Of a stretch of DNA of 64,000 nt, positions 27,511 to 38,746 are shown piece after piece. Position numbers and translations under genes: made by a program. The notes under the pieces are model-generated. The model had not been told where the DNA came from and searched no databases. It saw nothing but the letters and a program-made list of their open reading frames with translations. Positions within the stretch are counted from its first letter, which is position 1. The number at the start of each line of letters is the position of its first letter. The DNA is from Methylobacterium sp. (GTDB lineage: Bacteria; Pseudomonadota; Alphaproteobacteria; Rhizobiales; Beijerinckiaceae): contig JADCCN010000002.1 in NCBI GenBank assembly GCA_020252645.1, positions 620,001-684,000 of the forward strand, in the 5' to 3' direction.

Positions 27511-28428
27511 ATGCAGGCGGAATTCAGGGCGCGGCTGGAGCGCCATGCCTCGGCGGTGGAAGGCTGCCTCGGTGACTTTCTTTCGGAGCGCGGCAGGCCC
27601 GAGCGGCTGGTCGGAGCGATGCGGCATGCGGTGTTCGCGGGCGGAAAGCGGCTCAGGCCCTATCTCGTCCTTGAAACTGCACGGCTCTTCGGCCTTGATG
27701 GCGAAGGCCCCCTCCGGGTCGCGGCCGCGCTTGAAGCCGTGCATTGCTATTCGCTGGTGCATGACGACCTGCCCGCGATGGACAATGACGACCTGCGCCG
27801 GGGCCAGCCCACGGCGCATATCGCCTTTGACGAGGCTACCGCCATTCTTGCGGGCGATGCGCTGTTGACCATGGCCTTCGCGATCCTCGCCGATCGCCGC
27901 ACCGCTCCGCGTGCTTCCACGCGGGCGAAGCTGGTCGCGGCGCTTGCCGAGGCCTCGGGGCTCGACGGCATGGTCGGCGGCCAGATGCTGGATCTGGCGG
28001 CGGAGGGCCGCTTCTCGAAGAACGGCCGGCCACCCCGGCAGGGGCTTTCCTCCATTCGCCATCTTCAGGCGCTGAAGACCGGCGCGCTGATCCGGTTCGC
28101 GGCGGAAGCTGGCGGCCTGCTCGCCGCTCCGGTGCCGGTGGCCGAACGCCGGGCCTTGAAATCCTATGGCGAGGCCCTTGGCTTCGCCTTCCAGATCCGC
28201 GACGACCTGCTCGACATCGAGGGCGAGGCGGCCGTGGTGGGCAAGGCGGTGGCGAAGGATGCCAGGGCCGGCAAGGCGACTTTGGTGAGCCTGATGGGCC
28301 TCGAAGGCGCCCGCATGCGGCTCGCCGCGGTGACGGCGGAGGCGATTGCCGCGCTCGGTTCCACCTTCGGCTCTCGCGCCGGCCCGCTGGTCGATGTGCT
28401 CGTCTTCAATCGCGATCGCGACCGGTGA
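27511..28428 (+). CDS. ispA: Farnesyl/geranyl(geranyl) diphosphate synthase
   Basis: Trans-prenyltransferase that elongates dimethylallyl diphosphate with isopentenyl diphosphate, 305 residues. First Asp-rich motif in LVHDDLPAMDNDDLRRG (about residues 82-98), GKRLRPYLVLE with IPP-binding Arg, and second Asp-rich motif FQIRDDLLDIEG. The residues before the first motif (CYS) suggest a farnesyl-type product but do not prove chain length. The ATG at 27511 has AGGGGG seven bases upstream; a TTG at 27505 is less likely. The macAB-like genes follow. Confidence 0.9.
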   Translation: MQAEFRARLERHASAVEGCLGDFLSERGRPERLVGAMRHAVFAGGKRLRPYLVLETARLFGLDGEGPLRVAAALEAVHCYSLVHDDLPAMDNDDLRRGQPTAHIAFDEATAILAGDALLTMAFAILADRRTAPRASTRAKLVAALAEASGLDGMVGGQMLDLAAEGRFSKNGRPPRQGLSSIRHLQALKTGALIRFAAEAGGLLAAPVPVAERRALKSYGEALGFAFQIRDDLLDIEGEAAVVGKAVAKDARAGKATLVSLMGLEGARMRLAAVTAEAIAALGSTFGSRAGPLVDVLVFNRDRDR

Positions 28429-28485
28429 GGGCACATGACAAAGCCTTCATGTGACAGGCCCGAACGCCGGGTGATATGAAGGGCC

Positions 28486-30207
28486 ATGCGCAAGGCGTTC
28501 CTCATCCTTCTGGTTCTCGCGGGCGGTCTCGGAGCCTGGGCTTTCCTTTCCCGCACGGCGGATGAAACCGGCGAGGCTGCGCGCTATCGCACGGATCATG
28601 TCTCGCGCGGGCCGATCATCGCGACCGTCTCCGCCACGGGCACCGTGCTGGCGACGACGACTGTGATCGTCGGCTCGCAGCTCTCCGGGCAGGTGGTGGA
28701 GATCCTCGCCGACCACAATGACGAGGTGAAGGCCGGCCAGGTGCTCGCCCGCCTCAATCGAGACACCCTGCTCGCGCGCCGCGATGGTTCGGTGGCCGAT
28801 CTCCAGCAGGCGCGCGCCGCCCGCCAGCTCAATGATGCGCAGGCCGAGAAGACCCGCGCCGATCTCCAGCGCGTCAACGCGGTTCTGCGCGATGTGCAGG
28901 CCCAGGCCGAGCGGGCGCGCACGCTATTCCGCGATGCCGAGGCGACTTTCGAGCGCCAGTCGAGCCTGAAGGAGCGGGGCATCGCGACGGATGTCGCCCT
29001 GCAGAATGCCACGACCCAGCGTGATGCGCTGCGTTCTGCCGCACTATCCGCGGAAGCGCAGGTGGCCTCGGCCCGCGCTCAGATCGCGGCTTTGGAGGCT
29101 GATCTGAAGGTTGTCGAAGCCCAGAAGGCTTCCTCGGAAGCGCAGATCGCCAAGGCCGAGGCCGTGGTGCGGCAGATCGAGGTGGACCTTGCGAACAGCG
29201 AGATCCGCTCCTCCGTTGATGGGGTGGTGGTGCAGCGGAATGTCGAACTCGGGCAGACCGTGGCCGCCTCGCTGCAGGCGCCGACGCTGTTCCTCGTGGC
29301 CCAGAACCTCAAGACCATCGAGGTCAACATCAACCTCGATGAAACCGATGTCGGCCGCGTGAAGCCGGGCCAGACGGTCGAGTTCACCGTCAACGCCTAT
29401 CCCGCGCGCACCTTCACCGGCACCGTGCGGCTCGTCCGGCTCGGCTCCCAGACCGTGCAGAATGTCGTCATCTACACCACCATCGTCACCGTGAAGAACG
29501 ACGATCTCGCGCTGCTTCCGGGCATGACCGCCAATGCCCGCATCTTCACCGAGCGGAAGGCGGATGTTCTGCGTGTCTCCAATGCCGCCTTGCGCTGGCA
29601 GCCGCCCGGCGCGTCCCGGGCCGCATCCGCCACTCCCGGAGAGGGCGGGGCCAGCGCATCGGTTCCGGTTGACGATAACGCCGGTCCCTTCTCCCCGCCT
29701 GCCGCTGGCGGCGGCGGCCCGGTGCGGCAGGCAACAGCCCTACTCGATAGCCTCAAGGCCGAACTGGCGCTGGATGACAGGCAATTCGCCGAGGCCCAGA
29801 AGCTGGGCCGCGCCATGGGCGAGGCCCTTCAACATGCAGGCAGCCCGGAGGAGCGCCGCGAGATAGCGCGCAAGGAACGCCAGCGCTTTTCGCGCGAGTT
29901 CGAGGCCATCCTGACGCCGGAGCAGCGTGAGAAATATCGCGCCTTCCGCGAGGCGCGGGTGCCGCGTGGCCAGGATGCGCAGGGGCGCGCGGGTGCCCAG
30001 CGCGTGGCGGAGGCGGGCGTGCCGGGCCGGGTGCATGTGCTGGATTCCCAAGGCAATCCGAAGCCGGTGAGCCTGCGCATCGGCGCGACCGACGGAACGT
30101 GGACGGAGGTGCTTTCCGGCGAGATCAAGCCGGGCGATGCGGTTATCAATGGCGTGGTCAGCGCGCCGCGCAACCGGGCCTCCACCGGCTTCCGCTTCGG
30201 GTTCTGA
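28486..30207 (+). CDS. MacA-like periplasmic adaptor with Spy/LTxxQ-like insert
   Basis: HlyD/MacA-type membrane fusion protein, 573 residues, linking an inner-membrane ABC exporter to an outer-membrane channel. An N-terminal helix (about residues 4-22) is followed by a lipoyl half-motif (VGSQLSGQVVEILADHNDEV), a long coiled coil (about 105-235), SSVDGVVVQRNVELGQTV, and beta-barrel segments to about 370. Then comes a Pro/Gly linker and an unusual helical segment (about 412-495) ending ILTPEQREKYRAFRE, like the LTxxQ repeat of Spy/CpxP. The membrane-proximal domain resumes after that. It is usually about 400 residues long. The ABC genes follow directly. Confidence 0.9.
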   Translation: MRKAFLILLVLAGGLGAWAFLSRTADETGEAARYRTDHVSRGPIIATVSATGTVLATTTVIVGSQLSGQVVEILADHNDEVKAGQVLARLNRDTLLARRDGSVADLQQARAARQLNDAQAEKTRADLQRVNAVLRDVQAQAERARTLFRDAEATFERQSSLKERGIATDVALQNATTQRDALRSAALSAEAQVASARAQIAALEADLKVVEAQKASSEAQIAKAEAVVRQIEVDLANSEIRSSVDGVVVQRNVELGQTVAASLQAPTLFLVAQNLKTIEVNINLDETDVGRVKPGQTVEFTVNAYPARTFTGTVRLVRLGSQTVQNVVIYTTIVTVKNDDLALLPGMTANARIFTERKADVLRVSNAALRWQPPGASRAASATPGEGGASASVPVDDNAGPFSPPAAGGGGPVRQATALLDSLKAELALDDRQFAEAQKLGRAMGEALQHAGSPEERREIARKERQRFSREFEAILTPEQREKYRAFREARVPRGQDAQGRAGAQRVAEAGVPGRVHVLDSQGNPKPVSLRIGATDGTWTEVLSGEIKPGDAVINGVVSAPRNRASTGFRFGF

Positions 30208-30210
30208 GTC

Positions 30211-30957
30211 ATGGCAGCGGACATCTCCCCCGCCCTGATCGCGGTCGAGAACCTCGAGCGCATCTACCAGATGGGCGAGGAGCGCGTGGTGGCGCTGGCG
30301 GGCGTGACGACCGAGATCCGGCAGGGCTCGTTCGTTGCCGTGATGGGCCCTTCAGGCTCCGGCAAATCGACCTTCATGAATGTGCTGGGCTGTCTCGATC
30401 AGCCGAGCGCCGGCTCCTATCGCCTCAAGGGCGTGGACGTGGGACGCCTGCCCCCGACCGAGCTCGCGCGCACGCGCAATCGCGAAATCGGCTTTGTCTT
30501 CCAGCAGTTCAACCTGCTCCAGCGGGTCGATGCGCTCGGCAATGTCGAACTCCCGATGCTTTATGCCGGTCTGCCCAAACGCGAGCGTCGTGCCCGTGCG
30601 GAAGCGGCCCTGGCTCGCGTGGGCCTCGCCGATCGCATGCGGCATCTGCCGCTCCAGCTCTCCGGCGGCCAGCAGCAGCGCGTGGCCATTGCCCGCGCGC
30701 TGGTGAACCGGCCCGCCTGCCTGCTCGCGGATGAGCCGACCGGCGCGCTCGACAGCCGCACCTCGCTCGACATCATGGCGCTCTTCCAGGCCCTGAACCG
30801 CGAGGGCGTGACCGTGATCGTGGTGACGCATGAGTCGGAGGTCGCGGCCTTTGCCTCGCGGGTCATCCGCTTCCGCGACGGAAAGATCGTCTCCGACACC
30901 GAACAGGCCCCGCGCGATGCGGCGCTCGCGCTCGCGGAATGGTCGGAGGCGGCATGA
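30211..30957 (+). CDS. MacB-type ABC transporter ATP-binding protein
   Basis: ATPase of a MacAB/LolCDE-type exporter, 248 residues. Walker [19 protein letters not shown] (about residues 46-63), Q-loop FVFQQFNLL, signature [15 protein letters not shown], Walker [13 protein letters not shown] and switch His in VVTHE. It starts three bases after the adaptor stop. The permease is a separate gene, whereas in MacB proper the two are fused. Confidence 0.94.
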   Translation: MAADISPALIAVENLERIYQMGEERVVALAGVTTEIRQGSFVAVMGPSGSGKSTFMNVLGCLDQPSAGSYRLKGVDVGRLPPTELARTRNREIGFVFQQFNLLQRVDALGNVELPMLYAGLPKRERRARAEAALARVGLADRMRHLPLQLSGGQQQRVAIARALVNRPACLLADEPTGALDSRTSLDIMALFQALNREGVTVIVVTHESEVAAFASRVIRFRDGKIVSDTEQAPRDAALALAEWSEAA

Positions 30958-30967
30958 GTTTCCCGTC

Positions 30968-32200
<1,233 letters not shown>

Positions 32201-32202
32201 AA

Positions 32203-32278
32203 TGCATCTTCAAGCGAAGCATGTCCCCGCGAAGGCGGGGATGGTCGCCGGTTCGCGTGAAGAAGATGCACATGAAAA
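32203..32278. repeat. Mosaic intergenic palindromic repeat, copy 4 (single module)
   Basis: The shortest copy: ATGCATCTTC and GCGAAGCATG, then the core CGCGAAGGCGGGGATGG-N3-CCGGTTCGCGTG and a mirrored GAAGATGCA. It fills the gap between the permease and esterase genes. Confidence 0.8.
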
Positions 32279-32293
32279 GTGCCGGAGGAAGAA

Positions 32294-32947
32294 ATGCCAC
32301 GTCCGCTTGATGGTCCCCGCCTGAAGCCGGCCTCCGGCCAGGCGCGCGCGCTCGTGGTGTTCATGCACGGCTATGGCGCGGACGGGAACGACCTGATCGA
32401 TCTCGGGCGGCACTGGCAGGAATTGCTGCCCGATGCCGCTTTTGTCTCCCCGCACGCGCCGGAGCCCTGCGGCATGTCGCCCATGGGCCGGCAATGGTGG
32501 GAATTGACCTTCCGCGATCCCGGCGAGCGCTGGCGCGGGGTGAACCAGGTGCATGCGGATGTGGATGCCTTCCTCGATGCCGAACTGGCGCGGCACGGCC
32601 TCGGGGCGGATCGGCTGGCGATGGTCGGCTTCAGCCAGGGCGCGATGACGGCGTTGCATGTCGGTTTGCGCCGGCGCGTGCCACCTGCGGCGATCATCGG
32701 CTATTCCGGCCATCTTGTCGGGGGCGAGCACCTCAGGGAACAGGCAACCGGCAAGCCGCCGATCCTGCTGGTGCATGGCGACCAGGACAACGTGATCCCG
32801 GTCGATGCGCTGTTCGATGCGATGGCAGGCTTCGGCAAGGCGGATATTCCCTGCCAGTGGCATCTCTCGATCGGGGTCGGTCACGGGATCGACCCTGACG
32901 GATTGCGCCACGGGGGCGAATTCATCGCCCAGAACCTGCCGCGCTGA
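32294..32947 (+). CDS. Alpha/beta hydrolase, phospholipase/carboxylesterase family
   Basis: A 217-residue cytoplasmic serine hydrolase. Oxyanion region VVFMHGYGADGNDL, nucleophile elbow VGFSQGAMTALHV with catalytic Ser (about residue 115), Asp in LVHGDQDNVIP, and His in GVGHGIDPDG. The blocks match the carboxylesterase/lysophospholipase family. The ATG at 32294 has GGAGGAAG upstream. It is convergent with the aldolase gene, with six bases between stop codons. Confidence 0.92.
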   Translation: MPRPLDGPRLKPASGQARALVVFMHGYGADGNDLIDLGRHWQELLPDAAFVSPHAPEPCGMSPMGRQWWELTFRDPGERWRGVNQVHADVDAFLDAELARHGLGADRLAMVGFSQGAMTALHVGLRRRVPPAAIIGYSGHLVGGEHLREQATGKPPILLVHGDQDNVIPVDALFDAMAGFGKADIPCQWHLSIGVGHGIDPDGLRHGGEFIAQNLPR

Positions 32948-32953
32948 AGGCGT

Positions 32954-33727
32954 TCAGGCCTTGGCCCGCACCAGTTCCGCGCGTGCCGCGGATCGCAGAA
33001 GGAAGCCATCCGTGCCGACGGAGAGCAACGTGTAACCGAGCTTCGCGAGTTCATTCGCGCGCTTGCCATCCGGGCAGAAGGCCGAGGCGATCTTGCCCGC
33101 GGCGCTGGTCTTCTGCGCGATCACCTTCACGGCGGCCGTCACCTCCGCGTGAAGCGGGTCGATGGCCGCCCCGTTCGTGAGCGCGATAGACAAGTCGCCG
33201 GGCCCGACGAACACGCCATCGAGACCCGGCACGGCCAGAATCTCGTCCAGAGCCGCGAAGCCCTCACGGGTCTCGATCATGGCGATCACGATGCAGGTCT
33301 CATTCGCGCGCTCGAGCTGCTCGCCATTGGAAAGGCCCATCAGGCCCATGGCGCGTGTCGGCCCCCAGGAACGGCTGCCGAGTGGCGGATATCTCAGGAA
33401 ATCGACGAGCATTCTCGCATCGGCTGCGGAATTGATCATCGGCGCGATAATACCCACCGCGCCCCAATCGAGAAAGCGCGCGGCACCGGCGAAATCGCCG
33501 ACACCGATGCGCACCATGGCTGGCTTGCGACAGGCCTGCGCGAGCAGGATGCCGGCCTCGACGGAGGCCTGATCATGGTAGCCATGCTGCCAGTCGAGGA
33601 TCGCGCAGTCGAAACCTTCCTTGAGGATGGTCTCGGCCACGGCCGGGTCCCGCATGCCGCACCAGGCGGCAAAGGCAGCGGGCCCGGCCTGAAGCCGCGC
33701 CCGGAAACCGGTCAGATGGTTGCTCAT
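32954..33727 (-). CDS. HpcH/HpaI aldolase family protein
   Basis: Class II, metal-dependent aldolase-type barrel of 257 residues. Visible: CAILDWQHGYHDQ with the catalytic His, IIAPMINSAADA, VIAMIETREGFAALDEIL with the metal-binding Glu, and DGVFVGPGDLSIAL with the metal-binding Asp region. Family members cleave 2-keto-3-deoxy acids such as 4-hydroxy-2-oxoheptanedioate. The particular substrate here is unknown and no pathway partner is adjacent. Confidence 0.9.
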   Translation of the reverse strand: MSNHLTGFRARLQAGPAAFAAWCGMRDPAVAETILKEGFDCAILDWQHGYHDQASVEAGILLAQACRKPAMVRIGVGDFAGAARFLDWGAVGIIAPMINSAADARMLVDFLRYPPLGSRSWGPTRAMGLMGLSNGEQLERANETCIVIAMIETREGFAALDEILAVPGLDGVFVGPGDLSIALTNGAAIDPLHAEVTAAVKVIAQKTSAAGKIASAFCPDGKRANELAKLGYTLLSVGTDGFLLRSAARAELVRAKA

Positions 33728-33794
33728 GGTCGCGCCTCGCTCTCGTGTTCCGGATGCCCCGGTCTTCCGGCCGAACCGGCGGGAGCGAACGGGC

Positions 33795-34118
33795 TCAGCG
33801 GCCCGTCTTGATCTCGTCGATGGCGCGGGCGAGGAGTTCCGTCATCGCCTTGCGGATGGCGGCATCATCGACAGAGACGCCGCCGGCGTCCAGATCCTTC
33901 TTCACCTTGCGCAGCACGTCGTCATCGCCGGCTTCCTCGAAATCGGCCATCACCACGCTCCTGGCATAGGCTTCCGCATCCGCGCCGGACTTGCCGAGCT
34001 TCTCGGCGACCCAGAGACCCAGCAGCTTGTTGCGGCGGGCATTGGCCTTGAACTCGAGTTCGGCATCATGCGCGAACTTCTTTTCGGCCGCATCCTTGCG
34101 TTCGTCGAAAGTGGTCAT
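33795..34118 (-). CDS. ATPase inhibitor zeta subunit (DUF1476)
   Basis: A 107-residue helical protein of the DUF1476 family, whose Paracoccus member is the zeta inhibitor of the F1-ATPase. It opens TTFDERKDAAEKKFAHDAEL and contains NKLLGLWVAEKLG, the family core. It would block ATP hydrolysis by F1 under low energisation. The ATG at 34118 matches the family start. Its place beside purC, divergent from it, is common in Hyphomicrobiales. Confidence 0.92.
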   Translation of the reverse strand: MTTFDERKDAAEKKFAHDAELEFKANARRNKLLGLWVAEKLGKSGADAEAYARSVVMADFEEAGDDDVLRKVKKDLDAGGVSVDDAAIRKAMTELLARAIDEIKTGR

Positions 34119-34394
34119 GTCTGGTCTCCGCATCGGGAAGGTCGCTCGGGGTGTCCCGATGGGGAATAGGGTTCGATCGGCACGAAATCAATGGGCGATG
34201 CGCGCCTGGCTCGCGGGGCTATCCCCCACCATTTGGCAACGCAACATTGTATCTCGGTTCCGGATGGGCTAGGGATAGGTCGAAAGGCCCGGTCGGGCCC
34301 CTGCGCGGAGCTTCTGCTTTCCGCGCCGGTTCCGGCCCGAGGCCCGAACCCGCGAACGCCGGCGCTTCTCGCGCGTGAAGGAGCCACGGCACCC

Positions 34395-35189
34395 ATGGAT
34401 TTTCTCAAAGCCCGGTACATCCCGATGAATCGTCGCCGCCGCATATATGAAGGCAAGGCCAAGGTCCTGTTCGAGGGCCCGGAGCCGGGAACGCTCGTCC
34501 AGCACTTCAAGGATGACGCCACCGCATTCAACGCCAAGAAGCATGACGTGATCGACGGCAAGGGCGTTCTGAACAACCGCATCTCGGAATACATCTTCAA
34601 CCAGCTGAACTCGATCGGCGTGCCGACGCATTTCATCAAGCGGCTCAACATGCGCGAGCAATTGATCCGCGAAGTGGAAATCATTCCGCTGGAAGTGGTG
34701 GTGCGCAACGTGGCGGCGGGGTCGCTCGCCCAGCGCCTCGGCCTTGATGAAGGCATGCCGCTGCCGCGTTCGATCATCGAGTTCTACTACAAGAACGACG
34801 CGCTCAACGACCCGATGGTTTCCGAAGAGCACATCACGGCCTTCGGTTGGGCGACCCCGCAGGAAATCGACGACATCATGGCCCTCGCCATCCGCGTCAA
34901 TGATTTCCTCACCGGCCTGTTCCTCGGCGTCGGCATCCGCCTCGTCGATTTCAAGATGGAATGCGGCCGGCTCTACGAGGGCGACATGATGCGCATCGTC
35001 GTCGCCGATGAGATCTCGCCCGATTCGTGCCGCCTCTGGGACATCAAGTCGAACGACAAGATGGACAAGGATCGCTTCCGCCGCGACATGGGCGGGCTGA
35101 TCGAGGCCTATTCGGAAGTGGCGCGCCGCCTGGGCATCCTCACCGAGGGCGAGAACCCCAAGGCGGAAGGCCCGAAACTGGTGCAGTGA
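34395..35189 (+). CDS. purC: Phosphoribosylaminoimidazole-succinocarboxamide synthase
   Basis: SAICAR synthetase of purine synthesis, 264 residues. Visible: [66 protein letters not shown] and [12 protein letters not shown]. The ATG at 34395 has GAAGGAG upstream; an internal ATG at 34425 matches the more usual family start but has no ribosome binding site. purS, a lipoprotein gene and purQ follow on the same strand. Confidence 0.97.
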   Translation: MDFLKARYIPMNRRRRIYEGKAKVLFEGPEPGTLVQHFKDDATAFNAKKHDVIDGKGVLNNRISEYIFNQLNSIGVPTHFIKRLNMREQLIREVEIIPLEVVVRNVAAGSLAQRLGLDEGMPLPRSIIEFYYKNDALNDPMVSEEHITAFGWATPQEIDDIMALAIRVNDFLTGLFLGVGIRLVDFKMECGRLYEGDMMRIVVADEISPDSCRLWDIKSNDKMDKDRFRRDMGGLIEAYSEVARRLGILTEGENPKAEGPKLVQ

Positions 35190-35297
35190 GCGCCGCTTTC
35201 GGTTGCGCCAACGGCGGAAATTCCTTAAGCGGGCGCGTTCGTTTCCCGCTTCTTCTTTTTCCGACAAAGAGCGCTGATCCCATGAAAGCCCAAGATC

Positions 35298-35540
35298 ATG
35301 AAGGCTAAGGTCACCGTCACGCTCAAGCACGGCGTTCTCGATCCGCAGGGCAAGGCGATCGAAGGCGCGCTGAAGTCCTTCGGCCTTGAGGGCATCGCCT
35401 CCGTGCGGCAGGGCAAGGTGTTCGATATCGAGGTCGAGACAGCCGACAAGTCCCGCGCCGAGGCGCTGTTGAAGCAGGCCTGCGAGAAGCTTCTTGCCAA
35501 TACGGTGGTCGAGAATTACAAGGTCGAGGTGGTGGGCTGA
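35298..35540 (+). CDS. purS: Phosphoribosylformylglycinamidine synthase subunit PurS
   Basis: Small subunit of the three-part FGAM synthetase PurLQS, 80 residues. It begins KAKVTVTLKHGVLDPQGKAI and contains IEGALKSFGLEGIASVRQGK and the C-terminal NTVVENYKVEVV. It probably bridges PurL and PurQ. purL is not in the window. Confidence 0.96.
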   Translation: MKAKVTVTLKHGVLDPQGKAIEGALKSFGLEGIASVRQGKVFDIEVETADKSRAEALLKQACEKLLANTVVENYKVEVVG

Positions 35541-35581
35541 CGGGGTGCATGGGCTGATTATCTGAGTCATTGGGGGATGTC

Positions 35582-36151
35582 ATGAAAGCAATTTTCGCGG
35601 TTTTCGCAGCAGCGATGCTGCTGGCGGGGTGCCAGACGCAAGGTAGTCGAGAAATTTCAGCGGCGGAGTTCGATGCGCCTGTTCCTGCGGGGACAACTCG
35701 ACTGAGCTTTGAGCCCAACAAGGATCGCTGGGTCCTTTCCCGTCGTGAGAATGGGGCCGTTTTCAAGGCTTCTTTTCGTTGTCGCCCGCTTGCTTGCGAA
35801 AAGCCAACGGTTCTCGTCTACTCAAATTCTCGGAGTCCGACACGGAGCCCTGATCCTGCGGCTCTGAAAAACCTGGCCGAAAAGAATGTCCAAGAGCTCC
35901 GCCGTGAAGGCAGTAAGAACGTTTCCTATCGCCTCGCGCCGATGAAGGGTTATCCTGCATTCTGGATCGATGCCACGAGCGAGATCGATGGCAAGATGGT
36001 GGAAGTTCGCAGTGTCCAAGCCTTCGTTGGCGCAACGATTGTTAGTATCTTGACGTTATCCGAGGACGGCCGGGTCTCAAGACGCCACCTTGACGAGGCC
36101 GTAGGCAGCCTGACCATCAAGGATGGTGGCCCGAAAACGGCCGCTCGCTAG
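35582..36151 (+). CDS. Predicted lipoprotein of unknown function
   Basis: An 189-residue protein with a lipoprotein signal: FAVFAAAMLLAGC, where Cys lies at about residue 17, so it is probably anchored in the envelope. No family is recognised. The body is mixed alpha/beta with a Cys pair (RCRPLACEK). The ATG at 35582 has GGGGGA upstream. It separates purS from purQ, and its codon use looks less GC-rich than that of its neighbours, which suggests a later insertion. Confidence 0.75.
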   Translation: MKAIFAVFAAAMLLAGCQTQGSREISAAEFDAPVPAGTTRLSFEPNKDRWVLSRRENGAVFKASFRCRPLACEKPTVLVYSNSRSPTRSPDPAALKNLAEKNVQELRREGSKNVSYRLAPMKGYPAFWIDATSEIDGKMVEVRSVQAFVGATIVSILTLSEDGRVSRRHLDEAVGSLTIKDGGPKTAAR

Positions 36152-36163
36152 AGAAGGCCTTCC

Positions 36164-36847
36164 ATGCGCGCAGCCATCATCACCTTCCCCGGAATCAATC
36201 GCCAGGATGATATTGCCCGGGCCTTCACGCTCGCAGGGGGGGAGGCTGTCCATGCCTGGCACGCGGATCAGGCCCTGCCGGCCGGCACCGATGTGGTGGT
36301 GCTGCCCGGCGGTTTCTCCTATGGCGATTACCTGCGCTGCGGGGCGATCGCCGCCCGCGCGCCCATCATGGATGCCGTGCGGGATCATGCCGCGAAGGGC
36401 GGCCATGTGCTCGCGGTGTGCAACGGCTTCCAGATCGCCTGCGAAGCGGGGCTGCTGCCGGGCGTGCTGATGCGCAATGCCGGGCTGAAATTCGTCTGCC
36501 GCATGCAGCATCTGCGCGTCGAGCGCAATGATACGCCTTTCACCGGCCTCTACACGAAGGGGCAGGTCATCGAGGTCTGCATCGCCCATGGCGAAGGCAA
36601 CTACGTGACCGATGATGAAACACTGGCCCGCCTTGAGGGCGAGGGCCGGGTGGCCTTCCGCTATTGCGATGCCCTGGGCGATGTGACGAAGCGCAACCCG
36701 AATGGCTCGCGCCACGCCATTGCCGGGGTCTATTCGGAAAACCTCCGCGTGCTGGGCATGATGCCGCACCCGGAAAACCTCGTTGAAAGCCTCGTCGGCG
36801 GCACGGATGGCCTCGGCCTCTTCCAGAGCTTGGTGCAGGCAGCCTGA
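36164..36847 (+). CDS. purQ: Phosphoribosylformylglycinamidine synthase subunit PurQ
   Basis: Glutaminase subunit of FGAM synthetase, 227 residues, class I amidotransferase. PGGFSYGDYLRCGAIA, nucleophile Cys in AVCNGFQIACEAGLLPG (about residue 86), and the C-terminal His/Glu in MMPHPENLVE. It supplies ammonia to PurL. AGAAGG precedes the ATG. It ends six bases from the convergent ispG stop. Confidence 0.97.
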   Translation: MRAAIITFPGINRQDDIARAFTLAGGEAVHAWHADQALPAGTDVVVLPGGFSYGDYLRCGAIAARAPIMDAVRDHAAKGGHVLAVCNGFQIACEAGLLPGVLMRNAGLKFVCRMQHLRVERNDTPFTGLYTKGQVIEVCIAHGEGNYVTDDETLARLEGEGRVAFRYCDALGDVTKRNPNGSRHAIAGVYSENLRVLGMMPHPENLVESLVGGTDGLGLFQSLVQAA

Positions 36848-36853
36848 GCCGTT

Positions 36854-38106
<1,253 letters not shown>

Positions 38107-38110
<4 letters not shown>

Positions 38111-38616
38111 GACGCGCGGGCCTCGCCGGCTGCCCGGCAGGTGCGGCAGGTGCCGGCCACCTCGATGACGGTGCGGTGGGGTGTGAAGCCGTGGCGGGCC
38201 GCCAGGCCATGCAGGGCGGAATCGATTTCCTTCGTCACCACCTCGTCCACATGGCTGCATTGCTCGCAGATGAGGAAGGCGATGCGCTCGCCCGCGCGGT
38301 GGCTATGCGGGCAGGCGATGAAGGCGTTGAGTGTTTCGAGCCGGTGGATCAGCCCATGCTGCTGCAGGAAATCCAGCGCGCGATAGATCGCGATCGGTGC
38401 CGGGCTGCGGCCGGTTTCGGGGCGAAGCTTCTCGATGAGATCATAGGCGCCGAGCGGGTGCCCATGCTCCAGCAGCGCACGCAGCACATCGCGGCGCTGT
38501 TCCGTCAGGCGCGCGCCACGTGCCTTGCAGGCGGTCTCTGCTTCCACAAGCAGGCGTGGAATCGAAGGGCCGTGATCATGCCCGCAGCATGAGGAGGGAT
38601 GGTTCAGCAAGCTCAT
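38107..38616 (-). CDS. zur: Fur-family transcriptional regulator (Zur-like)
   Basis: Metal-dependent repressor, 169 residues. The N-terminus carries a metal-ligand-rich CCGHDHGP, then a winged helix ([31 protein letters not shown]). The C-terminal dimer domain has [25 protein letters not shown] and CRTC, the two CxxC pairs of the structural zinc site. Cysteine and histidine content favours zinc over iron. Its stop overlaps the ispG ATG. It is divergent from bdhA. Confidence 0.85.
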
Positions 38617-38746
38617 GCGCTGATCTATAGGGCTTCCAGGACCAATTGGCGAGATTTTCATGCTCGAAAAGCTTGCCGGAAAACTGGTATGTCGACCCTG
38701 TTCCCGCTAGAGTGCACTGCACAATGGCGGCAGAGGAGAAACAGGC

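Noticed and set aside
35282..35308. Eight-codon leader frame overlapping the purS start
   Set aside because: It has no ribosome binding site of its own and such short frames are common by chance.
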